Shown here: positions 49,565 through 56,173 of the stretch, one piece after another | Layout of the letters: the number at the start of each line of letters is the position of its first letter | Position numbering within the stretch: the first letter of the stretch is position 1 | Source of the DNA: Streptomyces albus subsp. albus | GTDB lineage: Bacteria; Actinomycetota; Actinomycetes; Streptomycetales; Streptomycetaceae | Direction: 5' to 3' | DNA length: 64,000 bases | NCBI RefSeq assembly: GCF_000725885.1 | Contig: NZ_JODR01000013.1 | Span: 62,001-126,000, forward strand | Notes under the pieces: generated by a model | What the model was told of the DNA's origin: nothing | Databases searched by the model: none | The model's input: the letters and a program-made list of their open reading frames with translations, nothing else | Position numbers and translations under genes: made by a program

Positions 49565-49773
49565 GCAGCACGCCCGACCCTCGGCCCATGCGATGGGTCA
49601 AGAGCACCTACAGCGGCGGAGACGGGGGCCAGTGCATCGAGTGGGCACCCGACCACGCGTGCGCGACCGGTGAGTTTCTGGTACGGGACAGCAAGAACCC
49701 CGACGGGCCCCGCCTCTCCCTGAGCCGCGAAGGATTCGCCTCACTCGTGGAGTTCGCCAAGCACCACGGGTGA
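49561..49773 (+). CDS. DUF397 protein (module copy B)
   Basis: 70 residues, MSSTPDPRPMRWVKSTYSGGDGGQC, with FLVRDSKNPDGPRLSLSREGF and VEFAKHHG at the end. ATGA overlap with the HTH gene upstream gives strict coupling. Probably the direct partner of the copy B HTH protein. Followed by a terminator hairpin like that of copy A. Confidence 0.9.
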   Translation: MSSTPDPRPMRWVKSTYSGGDGGQCIEWAPDHACATGEFLVRDSKNPDGPRLSLSREGFASLVEFAKHHG

Positions 49774-49798
49774 CCCGCACCCTCAACGGTTCCGACCA

Positions 49799-49828
49799 AC
49801 CGGCCCTCGCCACACGGCGGGGGCCGGT
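49799..49828 (+). terminator. Terminator hairpin (module copy B)
   Basis: ACCGGCCCTCGCC (49799-49811) and GGCGGGGGCCGGT (49816-49828) pair with one T-G wobble and a 4-base loop. Confidence 0.85.
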
Positions 49829-50042
49829 GCCATGTCGCCCACTCCGTACGTGTCACTTGGGCACCGAGCCGCTCGCTCACGAAGCCTTCGGATTCCTTCC
49901 CGGGGGCCGCCGTCGCTGGACTGGCACCCATCCGGTTCCCTTGGCGTGAGGCGCGCCCGGCTTGTGCGGGCGATGCGGAACGGGAAGGGCTTCCGTAGGG
50001 CCCGGCGGGAACGTCAGTCCGTGTGCCTTCTCAGCCGGATTG

Positions 50043-50264
50043 ATGGATGTCGGCAACGTCCAGGACGCCCCCTTGGGGTCTACTCTCAGCGGCACCGCCA
50101 TGTCCGAGGCCCAGGGGCGCATCCGCAGCGTGGTCGTCGCACGCGGGGGCGGGGACGACGACGATGGCGACAGCAGTGGCGGCAGCAACGGCGACTGCGA
50201 CCCGGTAGGGGACGGGGAGTGCTCACCCGGGTTCCCCAGCAGTTCGTGCAGCCCGAGGAACTGA
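50043..50264 (+). CDS. Small Asp/Gly/Ser/Cys-rich peptide, possible RiPP precursor
   Basis: 73 residues if started at ATG 50043, or 54 from ATG 50100; neither has a strong ribosome binding site. Third positions are mostly G/C from about 50046 on, which supports coding. The N-terminal part is leader-like (SEAQGRIRSVVVARGG), followed by GGGDDDDGDSSGGSNGDC and DPVGDGECSPGFPSSSCSPRN with three cysteines and many serines. The stop is 8 bases before the start of the kinase-like gene at 50273. APH-fold kinases modify Ser in class V lanthipeptide and thioamitide precursors, so a RiPP role is conceivable; no other maturation enzyme is seen. Confidence 0.5.
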   Translation: MDVGNVQDAPLGSTLSGTAMSEAQGRIRSVVVARGGGDDDDGDSSGGSNGDCDPVGDGECSPGFPSSSCSPRN

Positions 50265-50272
50265 GGGACAAC

Positions 50273-51085
50273 ATGTCACCCGACGCTGAGGCCCTGTGGG
50301 CGCTCGTGCGACCACACACCGGTGAGCAGCACTCCGTACGACCCACCACTCACGGACACGGCTCCGACGTTACGGCCCTCGTTGAAGGCGAGTACGGGCC
50401 TGTCTTCGTCAAAGCCTGCCGCAACCGTCCTGGGGGCCGGCGAGCCTCGATCGTCAGGGAGCGCTTGGTCAACCCTTCCGTGCGTGCCCTCTCTCCGGAA
50501 CTGCGATGGCATGTCGAAGACGACGAGTGGATCGCGCTCGGGTTCGAGGCAGTCGAAGGACGTTCGGCGGACTTCGGTCCGGACTCGGGTGACCTCGGAG
50601 TAGTGGTCGGTCTGCTCGACGGTCTTCAGGAGGTCTCTCCGCCAGCCGAGGCCGAGGACTGGCAAGAAACCCGCTGGGACCGGTTCGCTCCCGAGGGAAG
50701 CGCCGAGATGTTCAGGGGTGACACGCTGCTCTTCACCGACGTCAACCCCGACAACTTTCTGATCGGGGAGCACCGGAGCTGGATCGTGGACTGGTCCTGG
50801 CCCACGCGTGGGGCGGGATTCATCGACCCCGCCTGCCTCGTCGTGCAACTCATCGCGGCCGGGCACACCGCCGGGCAGGCAGAAGGGTGGGCCGCGCGGT
50901 GCAAGGGGTGGGTGAACGCGACCCCTGCGGCAATCGACGCGTTCGCCATGGCCACCTTGCGCATGAACGAGCGGCAAGCAGAGCGCTTTCCCGAAGCGAG
51001 TTGGCTCGGGGACATGGTTGAGGCCGCCCACCGCTGGGCTGAGCACCGAGGCGTGGCTGAGGGGACTGGTACACGTCCCCAGTGA
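50273..51085 (+). CDS. Aminoglycoside phosphotransferase-fold (APH) protein
   Basis: 270 residues from ATG 50273 (GAGGGA upstream). Kinase-like features: PVFVKACRN (possible ATP-binding Lys), the catalytic loop LLFTDVNPDNFLIGEHRSWIVDWSWP (Asp, Asn, then the DW metal motif), where the usual His before the catalytic Asp is Thr. It is shorter than drug-resistance APH enzymes and most like the many uncharacterised Streptomyces APH proteins. It directly follows the small peptide gene and lies between two HTH-DUF397 modules. The phosphoryl acceptor may be a small molecule or the peptide. Confidence 0.85.
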   Translation: MSPDAEALWALVRPHTGEQHSVRPTTHGHGSDVTALVEGEYGPVFVKACRNRPGGRRASIVRERLVNPSVRALSPELRWHVEDDEWIALGFEAVEGRSADFGPDSGDLGVVVGLLDGLQEVSPPAEAEDWQETRWDRFAPEGSAEMFRGDTLLFTDVNPDNFLIGEHRSWIVDWSWPTRGAGFIDPACLVVQLIAAGHTAGQAEGWAARCKGWVNATPAAIDAFAMATLRMNERQAERFPEASWLGDMVEAAHRWAEHRGVAEGTGTRPQ

Positions 51086-51254
51086 ATGGATGAGTCCGCG
51101 TCGGCGTCGTGCCGGCGTGCCTCCTCCGACGCGGCGCACGCTGATCCGCCGGTCCTCGTAGCCACCACGCGGACACAGCGGCCACCAGCCATGCGGACGA
51201 CGCGACGAACCCGGCCGACATCAAGTGCGCGGTTACCTGGGCGGCCAAGGCCAA

Positions 51255-51387
51255 GGTGAGGGTCCCAGCAGCCCCTAGCGTGGTGACGAAAGCCGTCGAC
51301 ATGTTCGATCGGCTTCGCATGGCGCCACCGTCCGAGGAAGAGTCGCTAGCCCTGATTCGCAAGATCACGGAGGAGCACGCCAAATGA
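51255..51387 (+). pseudogene. C-terminal remnant of an HTH-DUF5753 gene (module copy C)
   Basis: Only the last 40 or so codons survive: SVVTKAVDMFDRLRMAPPS, then EEESLALIRKITEEHAK, nearly the same as the end of the intact gene at 48734-49564 (SVVASAVGMFDRLRMAALS). No HTH part is found upstream; the preceding 160 bp are unrelated. The end overlaps the intact DUF397 gene by ATGA. Confidence 0.88.
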
Positions 51388-51596
51388 GCATCACACCCGA
51401 CACCCAGCCCCTGCGGTGGGTCAAGAGCACCTACAGCAACGGCCAGGGGGGCGAGTGCATTGAGTGGGCACCGGAGCACGCGGCGGCCACGGGTGAGTTC
51501 CTGGTCCGTGACAGCAAGGACCCGAACGGCCCGCACCTGACCCTGTCCCGCGAAGGCTTCGCCGCACTCGTGGAGTTCGCCAAGCACCACGGGTGA
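51384..51596 (+). CDS. DUF397 protein (module copy C)
   Basis: 70 residues: MSITPDTQPLRWVKSTYSNG, FLVRDSKDPNGPHLTLSREGF and VEFAKHHG at the end. Intact and under an HTH remnant that can no longer encode a regulator, so its promoter is unclear. Close to copies A and B, with AA in place of CA near AAATGEFL. Followed by the third copy of the terminator. Confidence 0.88.
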   Translation: MSITPDTQPLRWVKSTYSNGQGGECIEWAPEHAAATGEFLVRDSKDPNGPHLTLSREGFAALVEFAKHHG

Positions 51597-51621
51597 CCCG
51601 CGCCCCCATCGCCTCCGACCA

Positions 51622-51651
51622 ACCGGCCCTCGCCACGCGGCGGGGGCCGGT
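51622..51651 (+). terminator. Terminator hairpin (module copy C)
   Basis: ACCGGCCCTCGCC (51622-51634) and GGCGGGGGCCGGT (51639-51651), one wobble pair and a 4-base loop; same element as in copies A and B. Confidence 0.85.
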
Positions 51652-52067
51652 GCCATGTCGGCGCCGGGCCGGGCACTCCGCGCAGCAGCCCCCGGAAACA
51701 GGGGGCCCGGAGTGCAAGGCGGCACTTTTCCCCGGCTGCCCTCGCGGGTAACTCCCAGCGGACGGGCGCGCGGCAGCGCGTGACCGGCGCCCTGGCGCAC
51801 CCGGCGCGCGACCGGTACGTACGACCCGTGCGTACGCCTCGTACGCACGACCGGTACGCGGGGCCGGGCGCCACGCCACACGAAAGCGCCCAGCACGAGA
51901 AGCCCCGCCCCGGAACGCCCCGCACGAGAACGTCCGCACGAGACCGCCCCCACCCGGACGGGAAGCGCACACGACAACAGCCCCGTACGCACCGCGATGC
52001 CCCGCGCACGGCGGGAAAGGTCCGTACCAGCGCCACCCGTCCGCACCGCGACAGGAAGGGATCCAGC
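51652..52067. other. Intergenic region before the AraC gene
   Basis: 416 bp without a supported gene. Open frames exist on both strands but are Arg/Pro-rich shadows. It contains the compact inverted/direct repeat at 51810-51858 and, at its end, AGGAAGGG, the ribosome binding site of the AraC gene. Confidence 0.5.
51810..51858. promoter_or_regulatory. Nested repeat: inverted CGTGCGTACG pair flanked by direct GACCGGTACG
   Basis: CGTGCGTACG-CCT-CGTACGCACG (51827-51849) is a perfect 10-bp inverted repeat. GACCGGTACG occurs on both sides in the same orientation (51810-51819 and 51849-51858). About 210 bp upstream of the AraC start. Could be an activator/repressor site or a recombination site. Confidence 0.6.
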
Positions 52068-53006
52068 GTGGCCGCGACGCGAAGCTCCGAGCGTTGGCAC
52101 CGCACCATGCCGCTGCACCGCCTCGACGTCCCCGCACCCCGCGTGCTGCCGTTCGCCATCGGCACGTTCGACACCATCGGCCCGCTCTCCCGGGCCGCCT
52201 ACCCGCACCGGCACACGTTCTACGAGATCGCCTACGTCACCCGCGGCAGCGGCACCCACGTCATCGACCTGTGCCGCTGGCCGCTGCGCCCGCCCCACCT
52301 GTGCGTCGTCACCCCGGGCCAGACCCACCACTGGAACCAGCGCGAACAAGTGCACGGCTGCGTCGTGCTGTTCGACGACGCGTTCCTGCTGGCCCACCCC
52401 GGTGACCGGGAACTGCTCAGACGGCTGGGCGAACATCCCTCCCTGCCGCTGTCCCCGCCCGACGCCGACCGCGTGGAGGGACTGCTGGCCGGTATGCGCG
52501 GCGAGTACGCCGAGAAACGGCGCGGCACCCTCACCGTCCTCCAGGCCTATCTGCACATCCTGCTGGTGCACGCCGACCGGCTGACGCCCGACCCGCACAC
52601 CGGCGCCGAGCCCGCGGGCGACGAGGAGAACGGGTGCGGGCAGCGGTCAGCGGCCGTGGCGGGGCAGTTCGTGCGGCTGCTGGAGCAGCCCGGTGCCGCC
52701 GGGGCCCGCACCGTCGGCGGCTGCGCCGCCGAGCTCGGCGTCTCCGTCGGCTATCTGACCGCCGCTGTGCGGGCCGCCACCGGACGCACCCCCGGCCGGC
52801 TGATCCGGCACGCGCAGGTGCTGGAGGCCAAACGGCTGCTGGCCGGCACGGCGATGACGGTGCGCCGGGTGGCGCACGAGGTCGGATTCGAGGACGCCGC
52901 CTACTTCTGCCGCTTCTTCCGGCGGGAGACCGGCGCCAGCCCCGGCCAGTTCCGCCGCGAGGCCCGCGAGTCGCCCGTCGCGTCGAAAAGCACCACGGTC
53001 CGGTAA
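52068..53006 (+). CDS. AraC family transcriptional regulator (cupin sensor + HTH)
   Basis: 312 residues from GTG 52068 (AGGAAGGG seven bases upstream). The cupin-like N-terminal domain shows YPHRHTFYEIAYVTRGSGTHVIDL and LCVVTPGQTHHWN; the C-terminal AraC double HTH is TVGGCAAELGVSVGYLTAAVRAATGRTPGRLIRHAQVLEAKRLLAGTAMTVRRVAHEVGFEDAAYFCRFFRRETGASPGQFR. The next gene, in the same direction 115 bp on, is an exported intradiol dioxygenase, a likely target. Inducer unknown, perhaps a catechol-like compound. Confidence 0.92.
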   Translation: MAATRSSERWHRTMPLHRLDVPAPRVLPFAIGTFDTIGPLSRAAYPHRHTFYEIAYVTRGSGTHVIDLCRWPLRPPHLCVVTPGQTHHWNQREQVHGCVVLFDDAFLLAHPGDRELLRRLGEHPSLPLSPPDADRVEGLLAGMRGEYAEKRRGTLTVLQAYLHILLVHADRLTPDPHTGAEPAGDEENGCGQRSAAVAGQFVRLLEQPGAAGARTVGGCAAELGVSVGYLTAAVRAATGRTPGRLIRHAQVLEAKRLLAGTAMTVRRVAHEVGFEDAAYFCRFFRRETGASPGQFRREARESPVASKSTTVR

Positions 53007-53121
53007 CTGAGTCCATCGACCCCGGCCGCACGCGCCCGTAGCGTCATGGCCACTCGGCCGAACCGGCCGGACGCGTCCGTCCCCCGCACTTCCCCCACCT
53101 CAGGAGAGCGAGGAACGACCA

Positions 53122-53796
53122 GTGGACGACAAGCCAGTGGACGACGAGCGCGGCGCCGACAGCCCCTCCCGCCGCATCAGCCGCAAGAGCGTGCTGCGCG
53201 CCGCCATGGCCGCCGCCCCCGCGGCGGTCCTCCTCGGCGCGGGAGCGGCCGGTGCGGCCCCCGCGCTGGCCCGCGACCGGGTCGGAGAAGGGCAGCGGCT
53301 GGAGCCCACGCCCACCTGTGACGACGGCGACGAGCCGACACCGCCCCAGATGGAGGGCCCCTACTTCAAGCCCAACTCGCCCCAGCGGAGCAACCTCGTC
53401 CCGCCCGGGCTGCCCGGCACCCCGCTGACCGTCAGCGGATACGTCTTCGGCCTGGACTGCCGGCCGCTGTCCCGGGTCCTCCTCGACTGGTGGCAGGCCG
53501 ACCCGAACGGTGCCTACGACAACATCGGCTTCCGCTTCCGGGGCCACCAGTACACCGGCGCCGACGGCTCCTTCCGGCTGACGACGCTGCGGCCCGGCCT
53601 CTATCCTGGCCGCACCCGCCATCTGCACGTCAAGGTCCAGGCGCCGGGCCAGCGCATCCTCACCACCCAGCTGTACTTCCCGGGTGAACCCCGCAACAAC
53701 ACCGACCCGATCTTCGACTCCCGGCTGCTGATGACCGTCCAGCAGCAGGGCAGCCAACTGGTCGGCTCGTTCGACTTCGTGGTCATGGGCAACTGA
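53122..53796 (+). CDS. Exported intradiol ring-cleavage dioxygenase
   Basis: 224 residues, GTG start behind AGGAGAGCGAGGA. The N-terminus has a twin-arginine pattern (SPSRRISRKSVLRA), a hydrophobic stretch and an ALA cleavage site near residue 50, so it is probably exported by Tat in folded, iron-loaded form. Fe(III) ligands are visible: Tyr in MEGPYFKPN, Tyr in NGAYDN, and two His in RTRHLHVKV. Intradiol dioxygenases split catechols between the hydroxyls; extracellular Streptomyces members act on lignin-type or other aromatic catechols. Followed by a strong terminator. Confidence 0.92.
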   Translation: MDDKPVDDERGADSPSRRISRKSVLRAAMAAAPAAVLLGAGAAGAAPALARDRVGEGQRLEPTPTCDDGDEPTPPQMEGPYFKPNSPQRSNLVPPGLPGTPLTVSGYVFGLDCRPLSRVLLDWWQADPNGAYDNIGFRFRGHQYTGADGSFRLTTLRPGLYPGRTRHLHVKVQAPGQRILTTQLYFPGEPRNNTDPIFDSRLLMTVQQQGSQLVGSFDFVVMGN

Positions 53797-53814
53797 CCGG
53801 ACGAAGGCCTTCAG

Positions 53815-53863
53815 CGGTCCCAGGCACCTGACCGGACAGCCGTCTGTCAGGTACCTGGGACCG
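53815..53863 (+). terminator. Long hairpin terminator after the dioxygenase gene
   Basis: 53815-53832 (CGGTCCCAGGCACCTGAC) and 53846-53863 pair over 18 bp with a single mismatch around a 13-base loop. Confidence 0.85.
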
Positions 53864-54120
53864 GTGCTGCATACGGGGACGGTGAGCCGCACGAGCCCCA
53901 CGGGCCTGCCGCCTGGCCGATCGCGACCACGCTGTCACTCAGAGCGTCTACCCTGCTGCACATGTTGCTTCGGTTCCAGCTACCACGGTCACCGCGTCGT
54001 CGCGTCGCCCGGTTCTACGCGCGACACTCCTGGACCGATGTGTCAGCACCGGCCTGGGGGCATGATGCCGGGTCCGCCCGCCTGATCGTCCCGCGCGTTC
54101 CGACTCGATAGGTTCATCCG
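53864..54120. other. Intergenic region before the ATPase/TOPRIM-like module
   Basis: About 260 bp of lower GC, marking entry into the foreign-looking module. No gene seen. AGGTTCATCCG precedes the ATPase ATG and serves as a modest ribosome binding site. Confidence 0.45.
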
Positions 54121-55350
54121 ATGCCCGGCCGTCTCCTGGAACTCCATGTCGAGAACTTTCGCAGTCTGCGCGACGTAACCATCCCACTCGGCCCGTTGAC
54201 CGTACTGGTGGGGCCCAACGGAGTCGGCAAGTCGAATGTGTTGAAGGTTTTCGATTTCCTGGCTGCGATCATCCGCACGGACCTCCGTCCCGCGCTGGAT
54301 GAACGAGGAGGCTTCGATGAAGTGGCCTTCTGGGGAGGCGAAAAGCCCCCGACCACATTGAAGATCCACATCAAAGCCACCTGGACAACGCATGCGAGTC
54401 GTAACGCGCCGGACGAGTACTCGCTGACGATCCGCAGGCGCGCTTCCTCCAGGCCGAGCAACGCCGACTCCTACACCCTGTCGCGTCAGGAACGCTTCGC
54501 ATTCAAGCGGACCGGTGGAAGAGGGCGCCGGATCGCCGTCACCGGCGAAGAGGCCCGGGTACTGGAAGGGCAGGCCGGACGGGAGTCCGACAGCGGGAGC
54601 TTCAGCATCCAGCGTCTGAGCAGCGGGCTGTCGACCTTGCCGCGGTTGGGCCGGGCAGACGGGGGCGAGGAAGTGACACGCGTCGCGGACCGGCTCTCCT
54701 CCTTCCGGGTGTTCGACGTGGATGTCTCCGCGGCCCGGCAGCCCACGAGGGCCCGTTCGACTCTCGCCGCCAGCCTGGAACCGCACGCTGAGAACCTGGC
54801 GGCCTTCCTGGTTCAGCTCAGCGCCGATGAGGATCGCTGGAGACTGCTCACAGAGGATGCGCGCAGGCTGCTTCCGCAGTTGGAGGCCATCGAGTTCGAG
54901 CAGGTCGGCGGTTATGCCGACCGTCTCGCTGTCGTGCTGCACGAAAAGGGGCTCCGCCGCACGACTCCCCTGGCGGATGCTTCGTTCGGCACGGTGCGAC
55001 TCCTGGGCTTGCTCGCCATGTTGTACGACCCGAACCCGCCCGCTCTCACCTGCGTCGAAGAAGTCGACCACGGCTTGCACCCGCAAGCACTCGAACTGAT
55101 CGTGGAGAGAATGCGTGAGGCTTCTCGGCGCACACAGTTCATCGTGGCCACCCATTCCCCGGCTCTCGTGGACCGGCTGAAGCCGAGCGAGTTCATCGTC
55201 TGCGATCGCGACGACAGCGGCGCTTCCATCATTCCGGCCCTGTCGGAGGGGGAAGTCCGAAGCATTGTGGCCGAAACCGGTGATCAGCCCCTTGGGGAGC
55301 TGTGGTTCTCCGGGGTACTCGGGGGAGACCTGACGGAGGACGAACTGTGA
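54121..55350 (+). CDS. AAA family ATPase (OLD/ABC-like AAA_21 type), putative defence ATPase
   Basis: 409 residues. Walker A is GPNGVGKSN at 31-39, after the family start LLELHVENFRSLRDVTIPLGPLTVLV; an ABC-type signature-like segment SFGTVRLLGLLAML (288-301) precedes Walker B ALTCVEEVDHGLHP (308-321), and the switch His is in VATHSPALVD (342-351). This architecture belongs to SMC/ABC-like ATPases such as those in PARIS, Septu and OLD/Gabija systems. The stop overlaps the next gene's start as GTGA, and that gene encodes a TOPRIM-like protein. The pair has lower GC than its surroundings. An anti-phage role is inferred from architecture only. Confidence 0.85.
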   Translation: MPGRLLELHVENFRSLRDVTIPLGPLTVLVGPNGVGKSNVLKVFDFLAAIIRTDLRPALDERGGFDEVAFWGGEKPPTTLKIHIKATWTTHASRNAPDEYSLTIRRRASSRPSNADSYTLSRQERFAFKRTGGRGRRIAVTGEEARVLEGQAGRESDSGSFSIQRLSSGLSTLPRLGRADGGEEVTRVADRLSSFRVFDVDVSAARQPTRARSTLAASLEPHAENLAAFLVQLSADEDRWRLLTEDARRLLPQLEAIEFEQVGGYADRLAVVLHEKGLRRTTPLADASFGTVRLLGLLAMLYDPNPPALTCVEEVDHGLHPQALELIVERMREASRRTQFIVATHSPALVDRLKPSEFIVCDRDDSGASIIPALSEGEVRSIVAETGDQPLGELWFSGVLGGDLTEDEL

Positions 55351-56015
55351 GCCCGAGGCGCACGGCGAACGCTCCGGGAAAAAACATAGTCGTCCTCGCG
55401 GGTGAAAGCTCCAACGACCGTCGCATCCTGGCTTCCTTCATCAAGGCGACCCGCCCGGATCTCGCTTCCGCCGTCGTGCTCGCAGAGATCACCGATCCCG
55501 TCAGACTCCGAAAAAAGTCCGGCACCGAACTGATCGCCTCTGCGAGCACCCTGGTGAAGAAGGCCCGGGGGAAAGCGAAACTCAAAAACGGGAGACTTGT
55601 GGGCATAGCGGTCCACGAGGACATGGATGCCTGCCCGGGACCCACGTACGACCGTGCACGCAAAGCCGTTTCCAGTGCCCTGTCCAAGGCGTCCGGCGGC
55701 ACCTGCGAGTCGGTCTACGCCCTGGCAGCGGCGGAGACCGAGGCCTGGCTCCTGCTCTTTCCGGCCGCATTCTCCCTCCACAACCCGTCCTGGTCCTTCC
55801 CAGTGGCGTGGAAAGGAAAGGACACGGGCCGACGGCAGACTCCCAAGGAAGACCTCGAAGTCGTGCTCAAGAATCCCCGCTACCGGGAAAGCGACGGGCC
55901 TGAGATAGCTTCCAAAGCACTCGCACACGGTTTACTCGCAGAACCCGACGGTTCCAACCGCTCCTACAGCGACTTCATCGCGGATCTGTCCGGGTGGCCC
56001 GTGCTGGGCCGCTGA
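55347..56015 (+). CDS. TOPRIM-like/DUF4276-type protein, putative effector of the ATPase module
   Basis: 222 residues from GTG 55347. The order of acidic motifs resembles TOPRIM proteins: an N-terminal strand ending in Glu (NIVVLAGESSNDRRIL, Glu20), a central HEDMDACPG (Glu91, Asp92, Asp94), and an AAAETEAWLLLF motif (Glu130, Glu132) of the kind seen in DUF4276. Basic segments (KKARGKAKLK) would suit nucleic acid binding. It is coupled by a 4-bp overlap to the AAA ATPase. Composition is unusual for this genome: 55381-55440 has 33 G/C in 60. Domain assignment is tentative. Confidence 0.75.
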   Translation: MSPRRTANAPGKNIVVLAGESSNDRRILASFIKATRPDLASAVVLAEITDPVRLRKKSGTELIASASTLVKKARGKAKLKNGRLVGIAVHEDMDACPGPTYDRARKAVSSALSKASGGTCESVYALAAAETEAWLLLFPAAFSLHNPSWSFPVAWKGKDTGRRQTPKEDLEVVLKNPRYRESDGPEIASKALAHGLLAEPDGSNRSYSDFIADLSGWPVLGR

Positions 56016-56173
56016 GCAGCGTGTGACAGCGAGCCTGACGGCGCGAGCTCCCGGCAACAGGGACATCGGCTCGCGGTGGCGAAAGACGCACCCTGCACGG
56101 AAAGCAAGGGGCACGCATGAGCGCCCCCGCCACCTTCACGCCGGTGACGGGGGGGCGGTGGGCCCGGCTCCGC

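Noticed and set aside
49962-50042. Longer form of the small Cys/Ser-rich peptide starting at 49962
   Set aside because: Third-position composition is not gene-like before about 50046, so the extension is unlikely to be coding.
51087-51310. Minus-strand frame with a hydrophobic stretch (LALAAQVTAHLMSAGFVASSAWLVAAVSAWW), considered as a mobile-element membrane protein
   Set aside because: The start lies antisense to the HTH remnant and no ribosome binding site or neighbouring transfer genes exist; at most a fragment.
44432-56015. Integrative conjugative element
   Set aside because: No integrase, excisionase, FtsK-like transfer protein, replication initiator or tRNA-flanked att sites were found; the region is called an accessory island only.
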